A stretch of 39,478 nt of DNA from Nemertoderma westbladi. Lineage: Eukaryota > Xenacoelomorpha > Nemertodermatida > Nemertodermatidae. The stretch covers positions 1 to 39,478 of the forward strand of contig JAUCBJ010006396.1 of NCBI GenBank assembly GCA_032718475.1. The letters run 5' to 3'. The translations under genes were made by a program, and so were the position numbers. The notes under the pieces are model-generated. The model had not been told where the DNA came from. It did no database searches and was given only the letters and a program-made list of their open reading frames with translations. Below, piece after piece: positions 12,801-23,035 of this stretch (within the stretch, counting starts at the first letter, position 1; every line of letters starts with the position of its first letter).

Positions 12801-15800
12801 TACACTACCTGGTATTCCAGTAGCCCTGCTACAGTACAAAACTACCTTGTATTCCAGTAGCCCTGCTTCTACACTACCTGGTATTCCAGTAGCCCTGCTA
12901 CTACACTACCTGGTATTCCAGTAGCCCTTCTACTACACTACCTGGTATTCCAGTACCCCTGCTACTACACTACCTGGTATTCCAGTAGCCCTGCTACTAC
13001 ACTACCTGGTATTCCAGTAGCCCTGCTACAGTACAAAACTACCTTGTATACCAGTAGCCCTGCTTCTACACTACCTGGTATTCCAGTAGCCCTGCTACTA
13101 CACTACCTGGTATTCCAGTGGCCCTGCTACTACACTACCTGGTATTCCAGTAGCCCTGCTACAGTACAAAACTACCTTGTATTCCAGTAGTCCTGCTTCT
13201 ACACTACCTGGTATTCCAGTAGCCCTGCTACTACTACTACACTAATGGTATTCCAGTACCCCTGCTACTACACTACCTGGTATTCCAGTAGCCCTGCTAC
13301 TACACTACCTGGTATTCCAGTGGCCCTGCTACTTCACTACCTGGTATTCCAGTAGCCCTGCTACTACACTACCTGGTATTCCAGTACCCCTGCTACTACA
13401 CTACCTGGTATTCCAGTAGCCCTTCTACTACACTACCTGGTATTCCAGTACCCCTGCTACTACACTACCTGGTATTCCAGTAGCCCTGCTACTACACTAC
13501 CTGGTATTCCAGTGGCCCTGCTACTACACTACCTGGTATTCCAGTAGCCCTGCTACTACACTACCTGGTATTCCAGTACCCCTGCTACTACACTACCTGG
13601 TATTCCAGTAGCCCTGCTACTACACTACCTGGTATTCCAGTAGCCCTTCTACTACACTACCTGGTATTCCAGTACCCCTGCTACTACACTACCTGGTATT
13701 CCAGTGGCCCTGCTACTACACTACCTGGTATTCCAGTGGCCCTGCTACTACACTACCTGGTATTCCAGTACCCCTGCTACTACACTACCTGGTATTCCAG
13801 TACCCCTGCTACTACACTACCTGGTATTCCAGTGGCCCTGCTACTACACTACCTGGTATTCCAGTACCCCTGCTACTACACTACCTGGTATTCCAGTGGC
13901 CCTGCTACTACACTACCTGGTATTCCAGTGGCCCTGCTACTACACTACCTGGTATTCCAGTACCCCTGCTACTACACTACCTGGTATTCCAGTACCCCTG
14001 CTACTACACTACCTGGTATTCCAGTACCCCTGCTACTACACTACCTGGTATTCCAGTAGCCCTGCTACTACACTACCTGGTATTCCAGTACCCCTGCTAC
14101 TACACTACCTGGTATTCCAGTAGCCCTGCTACTACACTACCTGGTATTCCAGTAGCCCTTCTACTACACTACCTGGTATTCCAGTACCCCTGCTACTACA
14201 CTACCTGGTATTCCAGTGGCCCTGCTACTACACTACCTGGTATTCCAGTGGCCCTGCTACTACACTACCTGGTATTCCAGTACCCCTGCTACTACACTAC
14301 CTGGTATTCCAGTACCCCTGCTACTACACTACCTGGTATTCCAGTGGCCCTGCTACTACACTACCTGGTATTCCAGTACCCCTGCTACTACACTACCTGG
14401 TATTCCAGTAGCCCTGCTACTACACTACCTGGTATTCCAGTAGCCCTTCTACTACACTACCTGGTATTCCAGTACCCCTGCTACTACACTACCTGGTATT
14501 CCAGTAGCCCTGCTACTACACTACCTGGTATTCCAGTGGCCCTGCTACTTCACTACCTGGTATTCCAGTACCCCTGCTACTACACTACCTGGTATTCCAG
14601 TAGCCCTGCTACTACACTACTTGGTATTCCAGTACCCCTGCTACTACTACTACACTACCTGGTATTCCAGTAGCCCTGCTACTACACTACCTGGTATTCC
14701 AGTAGCCCTGCTACTACACTACCTGGTATTCCAGTAGCCCTGCTACTACACTACCTGGTATTCCAGTACCCCTGCTACTACTACTACACTACCTGGTATT
14801 CCAGTAGCCCTGCTACTACACTACCTGGTATTCCAGTAGCCCTGCTACTACACTACCTGGTATTCCAGTACCCCTGCTACTACACTACCTGGTATTCCAG
14901 TAGCCCTGCTACTACACTACCTGGTATTCCAGTAGCCCTGCTACAGTACAAAACTACCTTGTATTCCAGTAGCCCTGCTTCTACACTACCTGGTATTCCA
15001 GTAGCCCTGCTACTACACTACCTGGTATTCCAGTAGCCCTTCTACTACACTACCTGGTATTCCAGTACCCCTGCTACTACACTACCTGGTATTCCAGTAG
15101 CCCTGCTACTACACTACCTGGTATTCCAGTAGCCCTGCTACAGTACAAAACTACCTTGTATACCAGTAGCCCTGCTTCTACACTACCTGGTATTCCAGTA
15201 GCCCTGCTACTACACTACCTGGTATTCCAGTGGCCCTGCTACTACACTACCTGGTATTCCAGTAGCCCTGCTACAGTACAAAACTACCTTGTATTCCAGT
15301 AGTCCTGCTTCTACACTACCTGGTATTCCAGTAGCCCTGCTACTACTACTACACTAATGGTATTCCAGTACCCCTGCTACTACACTACCTGGTATTCCAG
15401 TAGCCCTGCTACTACACTACCTGGTATTCCAGTGGCCCTGCTACTTCACTACCTGGTATTCCAGTAGCCCTGCTACTACACTACCTGGTATTCCAGTAGC
15501 CCTGCTACTACTACTACACTAATGGTATTCCAGTAGCCCTGCTACACTTCACTACATGGTATTCCAGTAGCCCTGCTACTACACTACCTGGTATTCCAGT
15601 AGCCCTGCTACTACACTACCTGGTATTCCAGTAGCCCTGCTACTACACTACCTGGTATTCCAGTAGCCCTTCTACTACACTACCTGGTATTCCAGTACCC
15701 CTGCTACTACACTACCTGGTATTCCAGTAGCCCTTCTACTACACTACCTGGTATTCCAGTACCCCTGCTACTACACTACCTGGTATTCCAGTAGCCCTGC

Positions 15801-16153
15801 TACTACACTACCTGGTATTCCAGTAGCCCTGCTACAGTACAAAACTACCTTGTATTCCAGTAGCCCTGCTTCTACACTACCTGGTATTCCAGTAGCCCTG
15901 CTACTACACTACCTGGTATTCCAGTGGCCCTGCTACTTCACTACCTGGTATTCCAGTAGCCCTGCTACTACACTACCTGGTATTCCAGTAGCCCTGCTAC
16001 TACACTACATGGTATTCCAGTAGCCCTGCTACTACACTACCTGGTATTCCAGTAGCCCTGCTACTACTACTACACTACCTGGTATTCCAGTAGCCCTGCT
16101 TCTACACTACCTGGTATTCCAGTAGCCCTGCTTCTACACTACCTGGTATTCCA
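6846..16153 (+). repeat. Giant 32-bp minisatellite array, about 290 units
   Basis: Tandem array whose unit runs CCTGGTATTCCAG, TAGCCCTGCTA, CTACACTA (32 bp). Three recurrent alternatives follow CCAG: TAGCCC, TACCCC and TGGCCC. Other variants are GCCCTTCTAC, an added CTACTA (38-bp units), and a marked variant ACAGTACAAAACTACCTTG that recurs about 16 times (for example near 7490, 8305, 10086, 12830, 14940). Unit length is 2 mod 3, so a reading frame passes through all three phases every 96 bp. Only the TAG of TAGCCC is a stop, so tracts rich in TACCCC and TGGCCC become open for 75-173 codons (9205-9726, 11592-12561, 13704-14673). I treat these frames as artefacts. CTGG-TATT-CCAG within the unit is a small perfect hairpin. 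Confidence 0.95.
11278..15502 (+). repeat. 2112-bp higher-order tandem duplication inside the 32-bp array
   Basis: The order of unit variants in about 11278-13390 is repeated in about 13390-15502 with a constant offset of 2112 bp. Markers: identical 139-residue frames at 11592 and 13704, identical 141-residue frames at 12136 and 14248, the rare TTGTATACC variant at about 13045 and 15157, and the rare CAGTAGTCC variant at about 13187 and 15299. The one difference I noticed is CTATCTGG near 12250 against CTACCTGG near 14362. The two copies abut, as expected for unequal crossing-over or a recent segmental event. Confidence 0.85.
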
Positions 16154-17100
16154 GGTGTAGACAGATATGTATTCCAGGTATAGACAGATTCCAGGTATAG
16201 ACAGATATTTATTCTAGGTATAGACAGATATTTATTCCAGGTATAGACAGATATGTATTCCACGTTTAGACAGATATCTATTCCACGTATAGACAGATAT
16301 GTATTCCAGGTATAGACAGATTCCAGGTATAGACAGATATTTATTCTAGGTATAGACAGATATTTATTCCAGGTATAGACAGATATGTATTCCACGTTTA
16401 GACAGATATCTATTCCACGTATAGACAGATATGTATTCCAGACATAGACAGATATGTATTCCAGGTATAGACAGATTCCAGGTATAGACAGATATTTATT
16501 CTAGGTATAGACAGATATTTATTCCAGGTATAGACAGATATGTATTCCACGTTTAGACAGATATCTATTCCAGGTATAGTCAGATATTTATTCCACGTAG
16601 ACAGATATGTATTCCAGCATATAGACAGATATATATTCCAGGTATAGTCAGATATGTATTCCAGGTATAGACAGATATGTATTCCAGGTATAGACAGATA
16701 TTTATTCCAGGTATAGACAGATATTCCACGAATAGACAGATATGTATTCCAGGTATAGTCAAATATTTATTCCACGTATAGACAGATATTTACTCCACGT
16801 AAGACAGATATTTATTCCAGGTATAGACAGATATGTATTCCACGTATAGACAGATATGTATTCCAGGTATAGACAGATATTTATTCCAGGTATAGTCAGA
16901 TATTTATTCCAGGTATAGACAGATATTCCACGTATAGACAGATATGTATTCCAGGTATAGTCAAATATTTATTCCACGTATAGACAGATATTTATTCCAC
17001 GTAAGACAGATATTTATTCCAGGTATAGACAGATATGTATTCCACGTATAGACAGATATGTATTCCACGTATATACAGATATGTATTCCACGTATAGTCA
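16150..17100 (+). repeat. 23-bp minisatellite array, about 40 units
   Basis: Unit GGTATAGACAGATATGTATTCCA (23 bp; written as GGTATAGACAGA plus TATGTATTCCA), with CGTATAGAC, CGTTTAGAC and TATTTATT variants. A truncated AGATTCC unit marks a higher-order period: it occurs at 16185, 16317 and about 16472, giving spacings of about 132 and 155 bp. The array starts inside the last unit of the 32-bp array at the shared GGTATTCCAGG, with no intervening sequence. Minus-strand frames with YTWNTYLSIPG-like repeats are artefacts of the periodicity. Confidence 0.92.
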
Positions 17101-18300
17101 CGGTTGTCCAAAATATTTAATGTAATTACATTTAAAAAGGAATGGGCTGCAGTACCTGATACTTCGTTATACTGTAACTTCAACACAAAAATCATGTATC
17201 GAAGTGACTTTTTGTCGAAAACACAATTAGTAAAATATAGAAATTATCTGTTATTGATTGATATTCCCAATATTGAATGAAACATTTTCTTTAATTCAGC
17301 TAAAAATCCTAATAGATAGCCCTGTGTACTACACTATGACACGACACACTACTTTCACTCATCACATCATGCATCAAAGTTTTCGCGATAAGTAATTTGA
17401 ACTCAAATTGGCGTTTGTAAAATTTGTGAAAAGTTGAATAAATAAGAAATAAATATAATGAATGGCCAGCACCATACTCGTACGGAAACTACATACCGTA
17501 TGTAATATAAATTAACTATCAATATACTTTTGTAAAGGTAGCAAAACAGATTGTGTTATACATAAACGAGGGTTATCACACTATAAATGAATACCGTGGA
17601 TTTGCACAGAGGTGAGTTTTCACTGGAGGGGGTTAAATACACTAGGGAAAATGCAACCCGGGAGTGAGAATACACTAGGGAATTTTAACCGGGGAGTGAT
17701 TTTGCATTGAGAGTGAAAATTATGTTACACCGGTAACATCTCAAAATTATGTTAAATATGTCAAAGTCTTATACTGTAACAATTTTATTTTCAATATGAA
17801 TTATCATTAAAATGGTGTATACAAATAGTAATATGATACATTAAATATTAAAATATAATTTTTACGAATTTTATAATTCATGCAGTGTATCGTATGCAAA
17901 TTCCGAATGATAAATTGTCCAATTATTTCGATTAATAGAAAAACACAATAAATATATCCTGTTCATTAGGTTCCACTCCACATCCACAGATATGAAATGC
18001 ACTATTCAGTTCAGAGTATCTTGCTACAAAATCCATAACTGTGATTATAGCACGGTTTATCAAATTTTAATGAAATATTAAGGATTCAAATTTACGAAAA
18101 AAATTTGCTGCGGCACCCAGGTCTCAAACTCGGTACAGAAATTAATAATTTCATAGATTAAATTATAAAATTAAATTATATCAAATTATATTAAATAATA
18201 TTAAATTATTAAAAAAAAAATAAATCAATATAATAAAAAATATCCAACTGTAATTGATAGTCAATTGTGTACCGCTACTGAGCTAATTTTAGTATTATTT
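17101..18300. other. Intergenic AT-rich DNA, no gene recognised
   Basis: Single-copy-looking AT-rich sequence with ATTAAATTATAT-type low complexity near 18160-18245. The only structured element is the CACTAGGG-type repeat at 17610-17712, described separately. Confidence 0.4.
17610..17712 (+). repeat. CACTAGGG-type repeat, copy 1
   Basis: Contains GTGAGTTTTCACTGGAGGGG, TACACTAGGGAAAAT, GGGAGTGAGAATACACTAGG and TTAACCGGGGAGTG. The same phrases in shuffled order occur at 24870-25060, with looser relatives at 18820-18985. This looks like a degenerate short tandem or dispersed repeat. Function unknown. Confidence 0.6.
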
Positions 18301-18307
18301 CTAGAGA

Positions 18308-18331
18308 GGGGGGGAGGGGGGGGGGGGGGGG
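18308..18331 (+). repeat. Poly-G tract
   Basis: Run of G interrupted by a single A. One of six long G or C tracts in the window. Confidence 0.85.
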
Positions 18332-18419
18332 ACTGGACGCAAATCCCATCTGGCGAATTAATATCCCGCCTCAAAGTTAAATTAGATGGGGATGTTGGAG
18401 TTAGAGCTTAGTCTGTCTG

Positions 18420-18780
18420 TTAGAGACGACAACGACTGAAAGATGGCGGATCTGTTGGAGTAAGAGCGACTCGATGATGGTTCCGCGTTGTCGTTGACAC
18501 GATAGGCCTATTGGATACATGGCGAGGGAGAAACGAGTCACGGGACGCTGCAATTACAATGATCGCGGTGGGATGGAAGCCGGGAGAAGCGAGCGCGCGT
18601 CTCCAACCTGCCAACTCGCTATGTTTCTTTATTACAGGGATACCTTTACGGTGTAAGGCTGTAAGGACTACGGAGACCAGAGGCAGAGAAGGTAGGCCTA
18701 CGGTACAGCGGTACGACAGTACGGAACGACAGTACGGCGATCTAGTACAGTAAACAGTACCGGTAGTCTGGTAGGCCTAG
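18420..18780 (+). promoter_or_regulatory. Locally GC-richer segment with a YY1-like AAGATGGCGG site, possible promoter or first exon
   Basis: The only GC-richer, CpG-containing single-copy patch in the left half. AAGATGGCGG at 18441-18450 matches the YY1 core found near many animal transcription starts. GGAGTAAGA (about 18457) resembles a donor and TTTCTTTATTACAG (about 18625-18638) an acceptor. The frame after the ATG meets a stop after six codons unspliced and soon after splicing, so no protein is supported. Chance is a real alternative. Confidence 0.25.
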
Positions 18781-18819
18781 TAGCCTAGAACCTAGCAGCC
18801 TAGGCCGGTGTAGCTGATA

Positions 18820-18985
18820 ATTTCCACCCCCCTAAAAATTCACCCCCCGGTTAAAATTCACTACCGGCTGACCGGTACCGGTAGTGTATTTTCACCCCCC
18901 GGTTGCCGGTTAGAAATTTAGAATTCACTAGGGTATTTTGGGTAGGCCTATTTTAACCGGGTGCCGGGCGCCGGGGGTGAAACCG
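18820..18985. repeat. CACTAGGG/TTAACCGG-type repeat, degenerate copy
   Basis: Carries AAAATTCACCCCCCGGTTAA, TTCACTAGGGTATTTTGG and TTTTAACCGGGTGCC, related to the phrases at 17610-17712 and 24870-25060, partly in opposite orientation. Also rich in ACCGGT palindromes. Confidence 0.45.
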
Positions 18986-19281
18986 TCACTGCAATACTTC
19001 TAAAACGTGCACCTGATGGTGTCTTTAACCCTCCCCCGGTAACGTGGGGTAAAATAATACCCCAAGGGGATTACTTTTGATATTTTTCGACAATCTCTCA
19101 TATTATGTATGTCCAACTTCATAGTATCTTCCAAAAAACTTGTAATCTAACGATTGTGTGGGTCAAACCCATAAAATTTTGTTTATGAAAAATGTTATGG
19201 GCCCTTAATTTGAAAACAACTTAGTTAGGTAAGATGGACCCTCATGGAAACGAGGTGAAACCTCATGAGGCCATCCACACG

Positions 19282-19640
19282 TCACTACATACGCTATCCT
19301 TCTTGTTTTTACAGTACGTTACATTAATTATATTTACACTCATATTTACTTACATATCTATATTTATATTCACTACATACGATATCCTTCTTGTTTATAC
19401 TGCACATTAACATTAATTATATTTTACCTACGCTTGTGATGTTGAGACCCATTTGTTTTAAAACTAATGCAATTGTGCAACATCTCTCATGTTACCGTGC
19501 CATATAGTACACTACTATGCATAGTTATATAATATTAATTGTTGTTTCTCATCGTTGTTTCGCTTTACATTGCGATTTTATCTGTTTAGTGCATATAATT
19601 TGTTGTTGACGTAAAAAAATCAAATCAAATCAAATCAAAT
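19282..19640 (+). mobile_element. Probable truncated retroelement 3' end with (TCAAA)n tail
   Basis: The stretch ends in AAAAAAATCAAATCAAATCA and further TCAAA units (about 19613-19640). Such short-unit tails are typical of LINE or SINE 3' ends. Upstream, ACTACATACG followed by TATCCTTCTTGTTT occurs twice about 90 bases apart (about 19284 and 19373), a local tandem duplication. No coding remnant is visible. The insertion lies inside the piggyBac-like element, next to its middle hairpin. Confidence 0.4.
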
Positions 19641-19671
19641 GGGGTATAAAAATACCCCATAACGTTATGGT

Positions 19672-20170
19672 GCTCGTTTAGTGGTGCATTGTGACTCATT
19701 TTGGTTTCATTGGAACCACAATGGTCGATTTAGTTGTACTAGACAGCTAGAGGCATGTTTTAACTTTGTCTTTTAAGACCAAATTATCAGTATTAAGAAG
19801 CTACTGTATTGTGTATGGCCTGTATTTCACAAGCCAAGACTTCGGCCTAATCGCGATGCGATAGATTGCTAAGCATATGTGAATAATTATTATTGTGTAG
19901 GCTTTCTTAGAGGTGTTCTGGCCTTTTGGGTTTCATTTTGGGTTCATTGAAACTGCAATGTATAATTTAGTTGGACAATAATCACATTTTATGACCAAAT
20001 CATCAGTATACTTTTTTGCAGTCATGGTGTATAGGCCTATTTCATATTACAATTCAAGATCTTGTGCTATTGCGAGGTGATATATCTGTATATATATATA
20101 TCACTTTGTTGACTTTTAGTGGTGGTATTTGACTCATTTTATGCTTATTGGAACTGCAATGGTATACTTC
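19672..20170 (+). repeat. Three degenerate repeats of about 210-230 bp inside the piggyBac-like element
   Basis: TTTAGTGGTG, GACTCATTTTGGTTTCATTG and GAACCACAATGG (about 19677-19725) recur in related form at about 19908-19960 and 20116-20162. Each is followed by similar TTTAGTTG and GACCAAATCATCAGTAT segments in the first two. They are an ancient internal amplification. No frame is conserved. Confidence 0.5.
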
Positions 20171-20516
20171 AGGGTGTACTTGACCCATAACACCACTAAA
20201 AAACCTAAAATGAGAAACACTCTCACAGCTAATGCTTCGCTATGATAGTATCTTGTTGCAAAACGCCCCATCGCGACGTTAACGATGATCGCGATTGTAG
20301 TGGGATAACTTTTGTGGCATTGAGCGTTGGGTAGACTTCAACCAAATTGAAAAAAAAATTCACAACTTATTTTTTCACCATTTGGCAAATTCTGGGAGGG
20401 GGATTGCAAGTGTTTTTCTGTTTAATGTTACTTAAAATGTCTTATCAATTTGGGGTATAAAAATACCCCATGTTACCGGTGAAGGATAATTTTTTACCAT
20501 ACCGGGGCAGGGTTAA

Positions 20517-21240
20517 ACCGCGCCAGTGGCAGGTCCGAAATCGCGCCAATACCAACCTAACTGCCTAAACCTACTAGAAAATTTTTTTGAAAATATAAAA
20601 AAAAAATGAATCACAGTTTCAAACCATTCATTAATAAAACTTCTTGTCCCGGGTTCTCTCTTTAAAACATCTGATATTTAATTGAAACATCTGATTACTG
20701 GATTAGCAGATTAGTTCTGTAGATTGTAACATACCGGTAATACTAGAAATAATTTTTCGGCCTACAGCTGTACAGTACTGCAGTAGTATTCGTATATTCG
20801 GCTTTTCTCCAGAATTATATCATTACATTGGCCAATCAATTTGTTACCCTTACCATGTCAATAATTAACAATTCAATATACTGTCAGATTGTACAGCTGT
20901 ATGTATGTATTATTAACTTGAATTATACAGTATAGGCCTATTTATGTGTTGTTCTTTTGTCTTTTAAGAAACACACAAAACTCAAATTAAATCAATTTAT
21001 GAATAGAGCGATTTTTGATTTTAACAATACAAAATGTAAATGAAACGCGAGCGAAATTTTTAGTGGCAAATTCTTGTTCTCACTGTCTCACTCAGTCACT
21101 TCCTGACTTCAGCAGTTTGCACAAACTTTAAGAGCTCGTTGAGAGCACGAGCTTTGAGAGCCCTGTCGCCCCTGTTGCACCTCACCTCACCGCGCCAGTT
21201 CACAATATTCTGCAAATCGCGCCAGATCAGAGGCGTGGCG
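20517..21240. other. Intergenic, no gene recognised
   Basis: AT-rich sequence with scattered CGCGCCA motifs (about 20519, 20544, 21193, 21218). No gene-like frame. The 145-codon minus-strand frame at 21096-21533 exists only because poly-G and poly-C tracts give Gly and Pro runs. Confidence 0.4.
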
Positions 21241-21247
21241 TAGCGAT

Positions 21248-21427
21248 GGGGGGGGGGGGGGGGGGGGGGGGGGGTGTTCCCCCGGGCGCACTCAACCGGT
21301 CGGGGTATTCTTGTAAAAATAAGACAAATCAGTGAAAATTCAGGGAGTGTGATACAGTACACCATGTCCCAGAATATAGTGTCGTAATTCAGTGACACGC
21401 CACCCCCCCCCCCCCCCCCCCCCCCCC
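21248..21427. repeat. Poly-G and poly-C tracts facing each other, 128 bp apart
   Basis: A run of 27 G at 21248-21274 and a run of 25 C at 21403-21427 are complementary and could pair across the intervening segment. The bracketed segment includes the start of repeat Y copy 2. GGCGTAGCGATGGGGG on the left looks like a transposon-end motif, but I cannot define the element. Confidence 0.7.
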
Positions 21428-21485
21428 TAATGTTTCTACAAATCGTAATGAGATTGCATGAAATTTGAAACATAGATAGTTTCAC
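21355..21485. repeat. Dispersed repeat Y, copy 2
   Basis: ACCATGTCCCAGAATATAGT and the C-rich tract plus tail match 2087-2245 in the same order and orientation. The C tract is much longer here. Confidence 0.5.
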
Positions 21486-21714
21486 CTCCCGACCACTGAC
21501 TGGGTGAGCCATAATTTTCATTTTTGCTTTCAATCTTTTAGCTAGAAGCGTTTAAAAAAAGTGTCTCCAGCGATATTACACCAGTTACACCGCAGTTATT
21601 CTTCTACCATATAGTGTTTTGTTTGTACCAATGGAAAGCTGGCCCTGCAAGGATTTCAAATATGTAACACAATTTGAATTTCGTTGAAAAATAGCTGAGA
21701 TTGGGCGTTCAAAT

Positions 21715-21950
21715 GTTGCATGGTTATGCACCTGCGCGAGGCTATTTTATTCTATTTAATAAATGCTGAAATGCATCATAATCTGGGATATTTTGTTTAT
21801 CCAAATACGTAGCTGGGCAACAGTGCATTACATCTTTAATCATACTATTATGTAGCTATTCATACATTTAAAAAAATGTTCCAGAATATGGTTTATTTAT
21901 TAATAGAATAAAATAGCCTCGCGCAGGTGCATAACCAATAACCATGCAAC
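21715..21950. mobile_element. Small foldback element with about 50-bp inverted ends
   Basis: The left arm 21715-21763 (starting GTTGCATGGTTATGCACC) is the reverse complement of the right arm 21896-21950, apart from a 6-9 base insertion in the right arm. The 130-bp centre is AT-rich and noncoding. The size and structure suit a MITE or solo foldback. It abuts the larger foldback element at 21953. Confidence 0.75.
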
Positions 21951-22204
21951 ATACAAGTCCCTAAAAGGTGCCACCCTGCTCCATAGCGCGGGAAATTCAA
22001 ATGATTGAATGACATGTTATTTGTACTGGAAAGGGTGGCAGATCAGATCTGCCACCTATATATTGGCGGTAAATTCAAATCTGTTTTAACATTGAATACA
22101 CGAATAGAGTAAGACCAATCTGCCAATGCAATTCATTGAATCAGAATAAATTATTTATTATCGGTTTAACTCACTCATCCGTTAATGTTGTTGATTTATC
22201 TATT

Positions 22205-22510
22205 CTGGGACTTCGAGCAGCACGTGAACAACTAAACCAGCACGCTAACTACCGGTAGTCTGGGGCTTCGAGCACCACGTGAACAACTAAACTGGCCGGT
22301 TACAGTCTGGGACTTCGAGCAGCACCTGAACAACTAAACCAGCACGTTAACTAGTCTGGGGCTTCGTGCAGCACGTGAACAACTAAACTGGCTGGTTACC
22401 TAGTCTGGGACTTCGAGCAGCACGTGAAAAACTAAGCTGACTGTTAACTAGTCTGGGATTTCGAGCAGCACGTACAACTAAGCTGCCTGGTTAACAAGTC
22501 TGGGACAAGG
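22205..22510 (+). repeat. E-box subrepeats of the left foldback arm
   Basis: Six units of about 46-55 bp begin CTGGGACTTCGAGCAGCACG (starts near 22205, 22260, 22306, 22354, 22405, 22452), plus a partial one near 22498. Most carry the palindromic E-box CACGTG in GCAGCACGTGAACAAC. The third has CACCTG and the sixth has lost the site. The right arm (about 24165-24395) has the same units inverted, as TTCACGTGCTGCTCGAAGTC. Confidence 0.85.
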
Positions 22511-22580
22511 GATTTAACAAGCAAATAATAAATGTTCTTTACATTTTACTGATAGAAGTTAATCCAAAATCCCCCGATCA

Positions 22581-22603
22581 CCCCCCCCCCCCCCCCCCCC
22601 CCC
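22581..22603 (+). repeat. Poly-C tract
   Basis: Run of 23 C in the left half of the large foldback. Just right of it, CTCGAAGTCCCAGACTAG (about 22623-22640) lies in the orientation of the right arm, so a small inversion or a stray subrepeat has been placed here. Confidence 0.85.
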
Positions 22604-22754
22604 TCCTCAAATTGCATTTTCGCTCGAAGTCCCAGACTAGTTAACCAGTCAGCTTACCCTATAAGCATTTGACGTCTATTTTTACACCTCAACAGGTATG
22701 TGGACGTCATTTTACGTCAATTATGTTTGTTGCAAGAACTCAAAGTTTTGATGG

Positions 22755-22965
22755 TTGACGTAATTACGTAAAATTACGTCTTGAACACGTCTTGTTGACA
22801 CGTTCCTGTATAAGACTTATACATGGTGGATATAATTACCTAAAATGACGTCATGAACACGTCTTGACGGCACGTATCTGTGTGATACTTTTCATGTTGG
22901 AAATAATTACCTAAAATTACGTCTTGAACACGTCTTAATGACACATCTACTTACCACTTATACCT
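22755..22965 (+). repeat. 71-bp tandem repeat rich in ACGT cores
   Basis: Three units begin TAATTAC at about 22760, 22832 and 22903. Each contains AAAATTACGTCTTGAACACG or a close variant and then GACACG or GGCACG. TGACGTCA occurs at about 22847-22854. The matching inner right region (23850-24140) has many TGACGT, CACGTG and ACACGTGT sites, but in a different arrangement. Confidence 0.75.
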
Positions 22966-23035
22966 ACTGACTGACTACAGTATGAGTACAGTATATATTA
23001 GTGGTGGGTATATTTTAGTTAGTTATTTATATAGC

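Larger units (their letters stand above)
19025..20516. mobile_element. Non-autonomous piggyBac-like element with TTAA target duplication
   Basis: A TTAA lies at 19025-19028 and another at 20513-20516. The ends between them are inverted: CCCTCCCCCGGTA on the left and, reading inward from the right, CCCTGCCCCGGTA, with one mismatch in 13. piggyBac transposons duplicate TTAA and begin CCC, so this matches the superfamily. Subterminal hairpins follow: GGGGTAAAATAATACCCC on the left (about 19046-19063) and GGGGTATAAAAATACCCC on the right (about 20453-20470). A third copy lies inside at about 19640-19657. There is no transposase frame in the 1.48-kb interior, so it would depend on an enzyme encoded elsewhere. 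The interior carries a retroelement-like tail and three degenerate repeats. Confidence 0.62.

Noticed and set aside
9205-14673. Long plus-strand frames (75-173 codons) with LVFQ and WYSS repeats as a protein gene
   Set aside because: They are the 32-bp minisatellite read through units lacking TAG. They have no splice signals or unique sequence, and overlapping frames in other phases are equally open.
6846-17100. CRISPR array
   Set aside because: Repeats are contiguous without unique spacers, and the context is an animal genome.
16102-17195. Minus-strand frames with YTWNTYLSIPG repeats
   Set aside because: Periodicity of the 23-bp minisatellite, three units per 69 bp.
21096-21533. 145-codon minus-strand frame with Gly and Pro runs
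   Set aside because: Created by the poly-G and poly-C tracts and by repeat Y. No recognisable domain.
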